From the NCBI GenBank assembly GCA_025934255.1, contig JAICYJ010000026.1, positions 1 through 37,300 of the forward strand: a DNA stretch of 37,300 nucleotides, read 5' to 3'. The notes beneath the pieces were generated by a model, which saw only the letters and a list, made by a program, of their open reading frames with translations, was not told the DNA's origin and searched no databases. Origin of the DNA: Thermoleophilia bacterium (lineage in GTDB: Bacteria > Actinomycetota > Thermoleophilia > Gaiellales > JAICJC01). Below, one piece after another: positions 15,299 to 22,832 of this stretch; the stretch's first letter is position 1; every line of letters starts with the position of its first letter. The position numbers were made by a program, and so were the translations under genes.

Positions 15299-16531
15299 AT
15301 GCGGCGTGCGGTAATCACCGGCCTGGGTGCGGTCACACCGGTCGGCAACGACGTCCCCACCACCTGGGCGAACCTGGTGGCTGGCGTCAGCGGCGTCGAG
15401 GTGATCGGCAACTTCGACGCCAGCGAGTATCCCGTCAACATCGCGGCGCAGGTGAAGGGCTTCGACCCGACGCTGGCGATGTCGGTCAAGGAGGCGCGCA
15501 AGACCGGCCCGAACGTGCACTTCGGGGTGGGCGCGGCGATCGAGGCGGCGCGCGACTCGGGGCTCGAGGACATCGACCCGTCGCGGGCCGGGGTGATCAT
15601 CGGCAGCGCCGTGGGCGGGCTACCGCAGGTGCTCGAGCAGCAGAAAGTGCTCGAGGAGCGCGGCCGCGAGCGGGTGTCGCCGCACTGGCTGCCGAACATG
15701 CTGGTCGATACGACCACCAGCCACGTCGCCACGCAGCTGGGCTGGCGTGGCGCCAACTACGCGATCGTGTCGGCGTGTGCGAGCGGGACGCATACGATCG
15801 GGGATGCCGCGGAGGTGGTCAAGCGCGGCCAGGCGGACGCAATCCTGGCCGGCGGCACCGAGTCGGCGATCGTGCCGCTGATCCTGGCCGGGTTCTGCTC
15901 GATGCGGGCGCTGGCAGACGGGCGCGACGACCCGGCCGCCGCCTCACGGCCGTTCGACGCGACCCGGTCGGGCTTCGTGATGGCCGAGGGCGCGGCCGTG
16001 GTGATGGTGGAGGAGCTCGAGCACGCGCTGCGGCGCGACGCGAAGATCTACTGCGAGGTGGCCGGCTACGGCGCCTCCAACGACGCATACCACGTGGCCA
16101 CGCCGCATCCCGAGTCGGTGGGCGTGATCGAGATGATGCGGGCGGCGCTGGCCAGCTCCGGGGTGGCGCCGGAGGAGGTCGACTACATCAACGCGCACGG
16201 CACCAGCACGCCCTACAACGACTCGGCCGAGACGCTCGCGATCAAGACGGTGTTCGGAGGCCACGCCTATGAGATGGCCGTGTCGTCGATCAAGTCGATG
16301 ATCGGCCACCTGTTCGGGGCGGCCGGCGCGATCGAGGCACTGGCCTCGGCCCTCACGATCCACCATGGGGTGATCCCGCCCACGATCAACTACCGCACGC
16401 CCGATCCGGAGTGCGACCTCGACTACGTGCCGAACGAGGCGCGGGATGCGGACGTGCGGGTGGTGCTGTCGAACTCCATGGGCCTGGGCGGCCACAACGG
16501 CTGTGTGATCCTGAAGAAGTACGAGCCCTGA
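15299..16531 (+). CDS. fabF: Beta-ketoacyl-ACP synthase II
   Basis: A protein of 410 aa. It condenses malonyl-ACP with acyl-ACP in fatty acid elongation. The thiolase-fold active site is complete: C160 in VSACASGTHT, H300 in NAHGTSTPYND, K332 and H337 in SIKSMIGHLFGAAG. The N-terminus RRAVITGLGAVTPVG and the C-terminus MGLGGHNGCVILKKY are typical. There are no acp, fabD or fabH genes beside it, so it stands alone between proBA and clpP. A role in a specialised pathway instead of housekeeping elongation cannot be excluded. No clear ribosome binding site precedes the ATG, and the transcript may be leaderless. Confidence 0.93.
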   Translation: MRRAVITGLGAVTPVGNDVPTTWANLVAGVSGVEVIGNFDASEYPVNIAAQVKGFDPTLAMSVKEARKTGPNVHFGVGAAIEAARDSGLEDIDPSRAGVIIGSAVGGLPQVLEQQKVLEERGRERVSPHWLPNMLVDTTTSHVATQLGWRGANYAIVSACASGTHTIGDAAEVVKRGQADAILAGGTESAIVPLILAGFCSMRALADGRDDPAAASRPFDATRSGFVMAEGAAVVMVEELEHALRRDAKIYCEVAGYGASNDAYHVATPHPESVGVIEMMRAALASSGVAPEEVDYINAHGTSTPYNDSAETLAIKTVFGGHAYEMAVSSIKSMIGHLFGAAGAIEALASALTIHHGVIPPTINYRTPDPECDLDYVPNEARDADVRVVLSNSMGLGGHNGCVILKKYEP

Positions 16532-16538
16532 GGCGAGG

Positions 16539-17159
16539 CTAGCCCAACCCCGCGGCCCGCTTGCCGTTGCTGATCCGCAGGTCCATCACCCGGTCGATCA
16601 GCCCGTACTCCTTGGCTTGCTCGGCGTCCATGAAGTTGTCGCGCTGGGTGTCCTCGTGGATCCGCTCCGGCGTGTGGCCGGTGTCCGACGCCAGCATCTC
16701 CTCCATCCGCTTCTGCAGCGACAGGATCTCGCGGGCCCGGATCTCGACGTCGGTGGCCTGGCCCTCGAAGCCCGAGGTGTGGCCCTGGTGGATCATGATC
16801 TTCGAGTTGGGCAGCGCGATCCGCTTGCCCTTGGCGCCGCCCGCCAGCAGGATTGCGCCCATCGACATGGCCATCCCGAAGCAGATCGTCTGCACGTCGG
16901 AGCGCACGTAGCGCATGGTGTCGTAGATGGCCAGCCCGGCGTACACGTCGCCGCCGGGCGAGTTGATGTACAGGCTGATGTCCTTCTCCGGCTCGTCGGA
17001 CTCGAGGTGGATCATCTGGGCCACGATCAGGTTCGCCACCTCCGGCGTGACCGCGGTGCCCAGGAAGATGATGCGGTCGTTCAAGAGCCGCGAGTAGATG
17101 TCGAACGAGCGCTCGCCGCGGCCGGTCTGTTCGATCACCATGGGAATTACGGGCGACAT
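16539..17159 (-). CDS. clpP: ATP-dependent Clp protease proteolytic subunit
   Basis: A protein of 206 aa. It is the serine peptidase barrel that degrades proteins fed by Clp ATPases. The catalytic triad is S99 (in [10 protein letters not shown], where most ClpPs have GQAASMGA), H124 (in MIHQGHTSG) and D174 (in TQRDNFM). [19 protein letters not shown] is the conserved substrate strand region. The ATG at 17159 follows AGGAGG at good spacing; the longer frame upstream is spurious. No second clpP, clpX or tig is adjacent. It is transcribed away from the SRPBCC-ArsR pair, and the shared intergenic region holds two matching inverted repeats. Confidence 0.96.
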   Translation of the reverse strand: MSPVIPMVIEQTGRGERSFDIYSRLLNDRIIFLGTAVTPEVANLIVAQMIHLESDEPEKDISLYINSPGGDVYAGLAIYDTMRYVRSDVQTICFGMAMSMGAILLAGGAKGKRIALPNSKIMIHQGHTSGFEGQATDVEIRAREILSLQKRMEEMLASDTGHTPERIHEDTQRDNFMDAEQAKEYGLIDRVMDLRISNGKRAAGLG

Positions 17160-17178
17160 CGCGTGCCTCCTGTATAGT

Positions 17179-17194
17179 GCAACCAATGAGTTGC
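17179..17194. promoter_or_regulatory. Operator-like inverted repeat 1
   Basis: GCAAC-CAATGA-GTTGC lies 20 bases upstream of the clpP start. It shares its half-sites with the repeat at 17222-17237; the centres are 43 bases apart, about four helical turns. Confidence 0.55.
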
Positions 17195-17221
17195 GGATGC
17201 TAGCCTGGCTGCCACAGATTC

Positions 17222-17237
17222 GCAACCTTTAGGTTGC
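17222..17237. promoter_or_regulatory. Operator-like inverted repeat 2
   Basis: GCAACC-TTTA-GGTTGC is a perfect 6-bp inverted repeat 16 bases upstream of the SRPBCC gene start, just before its GAGGAGGA. Twelve-to-sixteen-base AT-centred palindromes of this kind are typical ArsR-family sites, and an ArsR gene lies in this operon. Confidence 0.6.
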
Positions 17238-17253
17238 ACGTCGAGGAGGAGCG

Positions 17254-17649
17254 ATGTCGGACGAAGGCACGGTCGAACGAGAGATCACGGTCCCGGTCGA
17301 CCCCGAGCGGGCCTGGGAGCTGGTGACCGAGCCCGAGCACCTCGAGCAGTGGTTCGCGGAACGGGTCGAGCTCGACCCCACCCCCGGCGCGGCGGTGCGC
17401 GTGGTCGGCGACGACGGCGGCGAGCGCCACGGCGTGGTCGAGGAGGTCGACGCGCCGCGACGGCTGCGCTTCGTCTGGTACGCCCCGCCCGACGGCCCGC
17501 CCTCGACGGTCGAGATCGAGGTCACGCCCGAGCACGACGGATCGCGGATCTCGGTGATCGAGCGCGAGCTGATCACGGTCGACGCCTTCTCCGACCTGCT
17601 GACGGGGCCCTCCCACCGCACCGACCTGCAGGCGCTGGCGGCGGCATGA
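17254..17649 (+). CDS. SRPBCC/AHSA1-family protein
   Basis: A protein of 131 aa with the START-like (SRPBCC) fold. It opens with the strand ITVPVDPERAWELVTEPEHLEQWF, followed by a beta-sheet with EEVDAPRRLRFVWY and IEVTPEHDGSRISVIEREL. The fold forms a cavity for hydrophobic ligands; members are often paired with ArsR regulators, as here. The ATG follows GAGGAGGA. The gene ends inside the ArsR start (ATGA), so the pair is coupled. The ligand and function are unknown. Confidence 0.85.
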   Translation: MSDEGTVEREITVPVDPERAWELVTEPEHLEQWFAERVELDPTPGAAVRVVGDDGGERHGVVEEVDAPRRLRFVWYAPPDGPPSTVEIEVTPEHDGSRISVIERELITVDAFSDLLTGPSHRTDLQALAAA

Positions 17650-17966
17650 GCGACGCCATCGGCGCCACCTTCTCGGCGCTGGCCGATCCCAGCCGACGGC
17701 GCATGCTGGGGCTGCTGGGCGGAACCGGCGCGACCGCCACCCAGCTGGCCCGCGAGCTGCCGATCAGCCGGCAGGCCGTGGCCAAGCACCTGTCGCAGCT
17801 CGCGGCCGCCGGCCTGGTGGCCTCGCGCCGCGAGGGGCGCGAGACCCGCTACACGGTCACGCCCGAGCCGCTCGAGCAGGCGGTGGCATGGATCGTCCAG
17901 GCGGGCGGCGAGTGGGACGACCGTCTCGCCCGGCTGGGCACGTACGTGGCCGCCGATCGCGGCTGA
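17646..17966 (+). CDS. ArsR-family transcriptional regulator
   Basis: A protein of 106 aa. It has the winged helix-turn-helix of the ArsR/SmtB family: FSALADPSRRRMLGLLGG, ATQLARELPISRQAVAKHLS and LVASRREGRETRYTV. The metal-binding cysteine motif of SmtB is absent, as in the ArsR members paired with SRPBCC proteins. These usually repress their own operon. The two palindromes at 17179 and 17222 are the likely sites, and because clpP diverges from the same region, clpP may share the control. Confidence 0.92.
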   Translation: MSDAIGATFSALADPSRRRMLGLLGGTGATATQLARELPISRQAVAKHLSQLAAAGLVASRREGRETRYTVTPEPLEQAVAWIVQAGGEWDDRLARLGTYVAADRG

Positions 17967-17972
17967 CACCGG

Positions 17973-17978
17973 TATCCT
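17973..17978 (+). promoter_or_regulatory. Probable -10 box of the E1-alpha gene
   Basis: TATCCT ends 10 bases before the ATG at 17989. This leaves a leader of only a few bases, consistent with a leaderless or nearly leaderless transcript. No -35 match is obvious, and no ribosome binding site precedes the ATG. Confidence 0.4.
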
Positions 17979-17988
17979 GTCCAGCACC

Positions 17989-19023
17989 ATGTCCGCGATC
18001 CGCCAGGCCGAGCCCGTCCTGTCCGCGACCGACGCGTCGCAGGCCGGCCTCGACCGCGAGCGCCTGCTGGGCCTTTACCGCGACATGCTGGCCACGCGCA
18101 CGATCGAGGAGCGGGGCAACCTGCTGTTCAAGGCCGGCCGGCTGCCCGGCAGCTACTACACGGGCCGCGGCAACGAGGCGGCGTCGGTGGGCGTCGCCAG
18201 CGCGCTGGGCGAGGACGATGTGGCGTCGCCGCTGCACCGCAACATGGGCGTGCACGTCGTCCGCGGCGTCGACCCGGCCGCGCTGTTCTGCCAGTACATG
18301 GGCCGCTCCGGCGGCGCCACCGGCGGTCGCGACTCGAACCTGCGCACGAACGACTTCTCGCCCGGGGTGGGCCTGCTGGCCGGCGTCAGCCACCTGCCGG
18401 CCATGATCCCCGTCATCACCGGCATGGCGCTGGCGTTCCAGCTGCGCCGCGAGCCGCGGGTCGCGGTCGGCTGGTGCGGCGACGGCGCCGCCGCCCGCGG
18501 CGACATGCACGAGTCGATGAACCTGGCCGGCGTGCGGGACCTGCCGATCGTCTACATCATCGACAACAACCAGTACGCCTACTCGACGCCCAACTCGCTG
18601 TCCTTCGCGTGCGAGCACCTCGCCGACCGCGGGCCCGCCTACGGCTTCGAGGGCATCGTCGTCGACGGCACCGACGTGCTGACCGTCTACCGCGAGGCGG
18701 CCCGCGCGATCGAGAAGGCACGCGCCGGCGGCGGCCCCACGCTGCTGGAGCTGATCACGCTGCGAATGGAGGGCCATGCCGTCCACGACGACGCCGCGTA
18801 CGTCCCCAGGAGCCTGCTCGAGGAGTTCACGGCCCGCGACCCGGTCGACCGCTACCGGGCGTGGCTGCAGGTGAACCAGGAGCTGACCGACGAGGAGCAG
18901 GCCGCGATCGAGGCCGAGGTGCGCGCCACCATCGAGAAGGGCGTGGCCGACGCCGAGGCCAGCCCGCTGCCGGATCCGGACACAGTGCTGGACGGCGTCT
19001 ACGCGGTATCGTCCCAGGAATGA
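17989..19023 (+). CDS. Thiamine-diphosphate-dependent 2-oxoacid dehydrogenase E1 alpha subunit
   Basis: A protein of 344 aa. The family decarboxylates pyruvate or branched-chain 2-oxoacids and passes the acyl group to the lipoyl arm of E2. The ThDP motif is GWCGDGAAARGDMHESMNLA with the closing VYIIDNNQYAYS. The N-terminal TIEERGNLLFKAG and the GSYYTGRGNEAASVG entry are standard, and the late loop GHAVHDDAAY corresponds to the E1 phosphorylation-loop region. The product is slightly short at the N-terminus. There is no E1-beta, E2 or E3 gene next to it, which is unusual for a two-subunit E1. Its stop overlaps a 91-aa gene by ATGA. The beta subunit may be encoded elsewhere, or the substrate may be non-standard. 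A -10-like TATCCT lies just upstream. Confidence 0.9.
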   Translation: MSAIRQAEPVLSATDASQAGLDRERLLGLYRDMLATRTIEERGNLLFKAGRLPGSYYTGRGNEAASVGVASALGEDDVASPLHRNMGVHVVRGVDPAALFCQYMGRSGGATGGRDSNLRTNDFSPGVGLLAGVSHLPAMIPVITGMALAFQLRREPRVAVGWCGDGAAARGDMHESMNLAGVRDLPIVYIIDNNQYAYSTPNSLSFACEHLADRGPAYGFEGIVVDGTDVLTVYREAARAIEKARAGGGPTLLELITLRMEGHAVHDDAAYVPRSLLEEFTARDPVDRYRAWLQVNQELTDEEQAAIEAEVRATIEKGVADAEASPLPDPDTVLDGVYAVSSQE

Positions 19024-19295
19024 GCGACTTCCCGTTTCCCATGTTCGGCGGTGGCGACCCCGAGGAGATCCAGCGGCAGCTGGCCGGCTTCATGGAGCAG
19101 GCCCAGCAGCAGCAGAAGGTGGCGTTCGCGGATCAGGCGATCAACCTGGCGGTCGGCATGACGGTGGCCGCGATCGGCCGGCTGGAGCTGAGCGGCGATC
19201 CTGACCAGCAGGCAATGCAGGTGCGAGACGCGATCCGGCTGCTGTTCCCCGAGGCGGTCACGCTGGTCAGCGAAGCCCGCCAGGGCCTCGCTTAA
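19020..19295 (+). CDS. Hypothetical 91-aa protein coupled to E1 alpha
   Basis: It begins MSDFPFPMFGGGDPEEIQRQ and overlaps the E1-alpha stop by ATGA, so it is translated from the same message. The product is helical and glutamine-rich early (AGFMEQAQQQQKVAF), with an apolar helix NLAVGMTVAAIGRLEL and a C-terminal helix. It is probably soluble. I do not recognise a family. The coupling suggests a partner or stability factor for the E1 subunit, but this is only inferred from position. Confidence 0.7.
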   Translation: MSDFPFPMFGGGDPEEIQRQLAGFMEQAQQQQKVAFADQAINLAVGMTVAAIGRLELSGDPDQQAMQVRDAIRLLFPEAVTLVSEARQGLA

Positions 19296-19476
19296 CTCCG
19301 CGCTGATCTCGTTCCTCGAAGATCGGGGCACGGTTAGATCCCCCATAGGGGGATAGCCCGGAGGCACCCTTCCGGACGATAAAGAGCGGGAGGCGCCTGC
19401 CCGATTCAGTTCGCTACTCATCGGTTTTTATCGCGGGTGGCCGTCTCCGAACGCAAGCTTGGAGGAGACCAAGACC
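19296..19476 (+). promoter_or_regulatory. Structured leader of the pilin gene
   Basis: This 180-base spacer holds two strong hairpins: ATCCCCC-ATA-GGGGGAT (19338-19354) and CCGGAGG-CACC-CTTCCGG (19358-19375, one G-T pair). A CGATAAAGAG stretch and an 8-bp palindrome AGGCGCCT follow. A run of T (TTTTTATCG) occurs at about 19425. It could be a terminator of the E1-alpha operon, a promoter region or an RNA switch for the pilin. It does not fit the c-di-GMP class I motif I know. Confidence 0.4.
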
Positions 19477-19635
19477 ATGAACCACCCAGAGGCACCGGCT
19501 CTCGAGGAACGCGGGCAGACCATGGCGGAGTACGCGGTCGTTCTGACCGTGATCACGATCTCCATCGTCGCCACGCTCGCGCTGCTCACGTCGTCGATCA
19601 CGAACTTGCTGAACCAGCTGATCCCGCTGATCTAG
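19477..19635 (+). CDS. Flp-type IVb pilin precursor
   Basis: A 52-aa product too short for ordinary gene callers. The leader MNHPEAPALEERG ends in glycine and is followed by QTMAEYAVVLTVITI, so prepilin peptidase would cut between G13 and Q14. This places the conserved Glu and Tyr at mature positions 5 and 6, as in Flp pilins of Tad systems. The hydrophobic stretch runs about 18 residues and the tail is short. GGAGGAG lies nine bases before the ATG. No tad/cpa genes are near, so the assembly machine would have to be encoded elsewhere. The 3' end overlaps the convergent lipoate-ligase-family gene by 38 bases. Confidence 0.85.
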   Translation: MNHPEAPALEERGQTMAEYAVVLTVITISIVATLALLTSSITNLLNQLIPLI

Positions 19636-20395
19636 CGGGCGGCAGCAGCGCCCGAACCTCGGGCGAAGTCAGCTCCATCCACGACCCGGCGTGCCACGCC
19701 GGGTCGTGGTATTTCTGGGCAGCGAGCGCCGCGGCGCGCTCCGCACGGCCGGCATCGAGTGGCTCCGGCCGCGCATCGAAGGCGGCGATCAGCGCCGCCT
19801 CCCAGCCGTCGCCGCCGACGTTTTGGACGTGGTCGGGGCGGCTCGGCGCCGGCCGCGGCGAGCCGCCCAGATCGCCGCCGCGGGGGCCGGCCAGGCAGGC
19901 CCGCAGCGATTCCAGGTCGGCATCGATCAGGAGCGTTCCGTGCACCAGCACGCCGCCGCGTCCGTGGTGTGCAGCGATGCCGGTGACCTTGCGTCCACCC
20001 ACCCGCACGGTGCGCTCGTCGCGCTCCGCGTCGACCCCCTGCGCGTGGCACGCGCGCACGATGCCGTCGAGCAGCGGCGCATACATCCCGGGCACGTCCA
20101 GCTGTGACCAGGGGTGGCCGGGCGGCGCCGCCAGCGCGATGCAGAGCGTGCCCCGGTCGAGGTAGACCGCGCCGCCGCCCGTGAAGCGCCGCCACACCCC
20201 CACCCCACGGCCGGCGCACGCGGCCGCGTCGACCTCCCAGTCGGCGCGCTGAAAGCGGCCGATCACGACCGCCGGGCGGGTGCGCCACAGCAGCAGCGTG
20301 GCAGCGCCGAGATCGCGCCCGAGCGTCTCGTCGTGGGCGAGCGCCAGCGCCGGCTCCAGCAGGCCGGCGTCGACGGCCCGCACGGCTTCGCTCAC
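19598..20395 (-). CDS. Lipoate/octanoate protein ligase family (LplA/LipM-like)
   Basis: A protein of 265 aa. The family attaches lipoate or octanoate to the lysine of lipoyl domains. RRFTGGGAVYLDRGTLCIAL is the ligand-binding loop, and GGRKVTGIAAHHGRGGVLVH holds the conserved lysine that contacts the acyl group. LLWRTRPAVVIGRFQ near residue 40 is the family entry strand. It could be a lipoate ligase or an octanoyl transferase; the C-terminal accessory domain is reduced to about 60 residues, which favours the LipM/LplA-core type. GTG start, overlapping the upstream gene by GTGA. It may serve the 2-oxoacid dehydrogenase whose E1 alpha lies 0.6 kb away, but they are on opposite strands. Confidence 0.85.
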   Translation of the reverse strand: MSEAVRAVDAGLLEPALALAHDETLGRDLGAATLLLWRTRPAVVIGRFQRADWEVDAAACAGRGVGVWRRFTGGGAVYLDRGTLCIALAAPPGHPWSQLDVPGMYAPLLDGIVRACHAQGVDAERDERTVRVGGRKVTGIAAHHGRGGVLVHGTLLIDADLESLRACLAGPRGGDLGGSPRPAPSRPDHVQNVGGDGWEAALIAAFDARPEPLDAGRAERAAALAAQKYHDPAWHAGSWMELTSPEVRALLPPARSAGSAGSASS

Positions 20396-21123
20396 GCGCG
20401 GGCTGCGCCGGTGGTGCGGACGCCCGCGCGCTGCAGCCGCATTCCCGCCGATGGCTGCGCCGACGTGGGCAGCTCGACGACGTCCGGCAGCCGCCGCTCG
20501 AGCTCGGCGACGCGGGCCGCCAGGTCGGCAGGGTCGCCCAGCTCGGCCGCCTCGGCCGAGGCATCGGAGATGCGCTGGCGCGCCCGGTGGCGCTCGTGCT
20601 CGGCCATGGCGATCGCCTCGTCGGCCAGGTCGAGCATGTCCAGCGCGTCACGCCGGCCCGCCTCGGGGCGGCCGTCGTCGCGCACCGGCGGCGGCGTCGG
20701 CAGCGGGAACGGTGCGGCCAGGATCGCGTCGGCCAGCGCCTCGCGCTGCGTGCAGAGCCGGTCGAGCACGTCGCGCGTCTCCAGCCGCGCCGACTCCACC
20801 TGCTGGCGGGCGCGGTCGATGTCGGCCCGGTAGTCGGCGGGGTCGGCGCCCGAAGCATCCGCCAGCTGCGACAGCTCCACCGCCCGCTGCCAGATCGAGA
20901 CCAGCGGCCCCTGGGCGACCCACTGCTGCTCCAGCTCGCGGGCCAGAAGCTCGATCGGCGGGCGCCGCGCGGCGATGGCGGCGGCCACCTCCGGGGCGGC
21001 CACCGCGATCGCCGATTCGTGCGCGATCTCGTGCTGGAGCGACTCCATACGGGCCTGGGCCGCGCGCGCTTCCACCAGCTCGTCGGCCACCTCGAGCAAT
21101 CGGTCGAGCTCCTTCGATCTCAC
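20392..21123 (-). CDS. Hypothetical coiled-coil protein
   Basis: A protein of 243 aa from a GTG at 21123 (start RSKELDRLLEVADELVEARA); the longer frame upstream runs into the divergent flavoprotein gene and looks spurious. It is mainly alpha-helical with heptad-like stretches (LLARELEQQWVAQG; SARLETRDVLDRLCTQREAL; LAARVAELERRLPDVVEL) and a proline-rich break in the middle (PFPLPTPPP). No signal peptide or membrane helix is seen. It is coupled by GTGA to the lipoate-ligase-family gene. Function unknown. Confidence 0.7.
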   Translation of the reverse strand: MRSKELDRLLEVADELVEARAAQARMESLQHEIAHESAIAVAAPEVAAAIAARRPPIELLARELEQQWVAQGPLVSIWQRAVELSQLADASGADPADYRADIDRARQQVESARLETRDVLDRLCTQREALADAILAAPFPLPTPPPVRDDGRPEAGRRDALDMLDLADEAIAMAEHERHRARQRISDASAEAAELGDPADLAARVAELERRLPDVVELPTSAQPSAGMRLQRAGVRTTGAARA

Positions 21124-21165
21124 GCCCGGCAGCTTACCCGGCGCCGGGCCACTACTCTGGACCCC

Positions 21166-22371
21166 GTGGAGGCATACGACGTCGTGATCGCGGGCGGAGG
21201 TCCGGCCGGCCTGGCGATGGCAGCACCGCTGGCCGGGGCCGGCCTGGCGGTACTGGTGTGCGAGCGAAACGCGGAGATCGGCCTGCCGGTGAGGACGTCT
21301 GGCGGATCGTGGCCGGAAGACCTGCGGGCGCTGGGCCTGCCCGACCGGCTGTGGCACCCGATCTCGCGCCTGTCGTTCGAGTCGCAGCACAGCCGCTGCA
21401 CGATCGACTGGGGCGGCCCGGTCGGCTGCTCACTCGACGTGACCGCGACCTGGCGGCATCTGGCGGATCTCGCCGCCGCGGCCGGCGCGACGATCGAGAA
21501 CGGGACGCTGGTGCGGCTGGAGCGGACGGGAGCGCTCACGCTCCGGCACGGCGGCGAGTCGCGGCACGTGCGCTGCCGGCTGGCGGTCGACGCGACCGGC
21601 ACCAACGCGCTGCTGGCGCGGCAATCGCGGGTGCACGAGGGGTTCCGGCGGGTCGGGGTGGGATACGAGCAGGAGCTGTCGGCACCGGCGTTCGGTCAGG
21701 ACGAGGCGGTGATCCTGGTGGGCGGGCTGGCACCGTCCGGGTACGCGTGGGCGTTCCCGCGCGGGGGCACGCGGGTGCGCGTCGGCGTGGGCCTGATCCA
21801 GCCCGACACCAACCTCAACCCGCGTGAGCTGTACGCGCCGGTGGAGCGGGCGCTGGCCGACCGGCTGGCCGGCGCGGAGCTGCTGGAGCTGCACAGCGGG
21901 CGCATCCCCAGCCAGGAGGCGCCGCAGCGGCTGACCGGCGACGGCTTGATGGTGGTCGGCGACTCGGGCGGGCACTCGAACCCGCTGCTGGGCGAGGGCA
22001 TCCGGCACGTGATCGTGGCGGCGCGGCGGGCGGCGCCGGTGGCGATCGCAGCGCTGGGCACACCGGGCGTGGTGCCGCGGGAGCGGCTGCGCGCCTGGGA
22101 GCGGGCCGGGCGGCGGACACGAGGGCGTTCCTGGGGACTGGCGATGCGCGCGAACCGGTACGTGGCGGGCATGGACGACGCCGACTGGGACCGGGCGGTG
22201 GAGACGCTGGGGCGGCTGCCGGCCGAGCTGGCCACGCCCATCCTGCGCGGCGACATCCTCTCGGCGCCGCTGCTGGCCGGTGCGCTGCGGCGCGGGCCGT
22301 CGTCGGCATGGCGTGTGCTGCGGCCGTTTGTGATGGGCGGCCGCGTTGTCGGACCGGCCGATCTGGCCTAG
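21166..22371 (+). CDS. FAD-dependent oxidoreductase, geranylgeranyl-reductase-like
   Basis: A protein of 401 aa. The N-terminal dinucleotide motif is VVIAGGGPAGLAMAAPLAGA with a CERN acidic end. The segment NAEIGLPVRTSGG and the later VVGDSGGHSNPLLGEGIRH are the flavin-binding and ring-contact signatures of the geranylgeranyl reductase family (p-hydroxybenzoate hydroxylase fold). Members saturate isoprenoid chains of lipids, quinones or pigments. GTG start at 21166; TACTCT about nine bases upstream may be a -10 for a leaderless message. No isoprenoid genes are adjacent, so the substrate is unknown; a lycopene-cyclase- or monooxygenase-like role is possible. Confidence 0.82.
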   Translation: MEAYDVVIAGGGPAGLAMAAPLAGAGLAVLVCERNAEIGLPVRTSGGSWPEDLRALGLPDRLWHPISRLSFESQHSRCTIDWGGPVGCSLDVTATWRHLADLAAAAGATIENGTLVRLERTGALTLRHGGESRHVRCRLAVDATGTNALLARQSRVHEGFRRVGVGYEQELSAPAFGQDEAVILVGGLAPSGYAWAFPRGGTRVRVGVGLIQPDTNLNPRELYAPVERALADRLAGAELLELHSGRIPSQEAPQRLTGDGLMVVGDSGGHSNPLLGEGIRHVIVAARRAAPVAIAALGTPGVVPRERLRAWERAGRRTRGRSWGLAMRANRYVAGMDDADWDRAVETLGRLPAELATPILRGDILSAPLLAGALRRGPSSAWRVLRPFVMGGRVVGPADLA

Positions 22372-22402
22372 CATCGTTTCGGAACCGATCCGAGGAGGCG
22401 CC

Positions 22403-22816
22403 GTGCTGCGCGAGTTCAAGGAATTCCTGTTTCGTGGCAACATCGTCGATCTGGCCGTGGCGATCGTCGTCGGCACGGCGTTCGTGGCGCTGGTGAACGC
22501 GTTCGTCGCCGACATCCTGACGCCGATCATCGCCGCCATCTTCGGGAAGCCCGACTTCTCGGGCCTGACCTTCCACATCAACGGCAGCACCTTCCTGTAC
22601 GGCGACTTCCTGAACGCGCTGATCACGTTCGTGTCGGTCGCCGCGGCCGTGTTCTTCTTCGTCGTGAAGCCGCTGAACGCGCTGGCCGCGAGGCGCGCGC
22701 CGGAGCCGGGTGCCCCGGTCGAGCGCGAGTGCCCGGAGTGCCTGAGCATCATCCCAGCGGCGGCGCGGCGCTGCTGGCACTGCACGACCGAGGTCACGCC
22801 GGCGACGGCCACGTAG
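22403..22816 (+). CDS. mscL: Large-conductance mechanosensitive channel with zinc-ribbon tail
   Basis: A protein of 137 aa. The N-terminal LREFKEFLFRGNIVDLAVAI and the first membrane helix (about 14-44) are typical of MscL, which opens under membrane tension to release solutes. The second helix spans about 69-92. The normal C-terminal helix is replaced by a segment with C110-x2-C113 and C124-x2-C127 (CPECLSIIPAAARRCWHC), a rubredoxin-like zinc ribbon. I have seen this tail in other actinobacterial MscL proteins. GTG start with GAGGAGG at good spacing. Confidence 0.93.
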   Translation: MLREFKEFLFRGNIVDLAVAIVVGTAFVALVNAFVADILTPIIAAIFGKPDFSGLTFHINGSTFLYGDFLNALITFVSVAAAVFFFVVKPLNALAARRAPEPGAPVERECPECLSIIPAAARRCWHCTTEVTPATAT

Positions 22817-22832
22817 CTCTAGTCTTCGGTCC

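Noticed and set aside
19296..19476. Class I c-di-GMP riboswitch before the pilin
   Set aside because: The GEMM-I conserved segments (such as GGGCAAACC and GACGCAAAGCC) are absent, so only an unassigned structured leader is reported.
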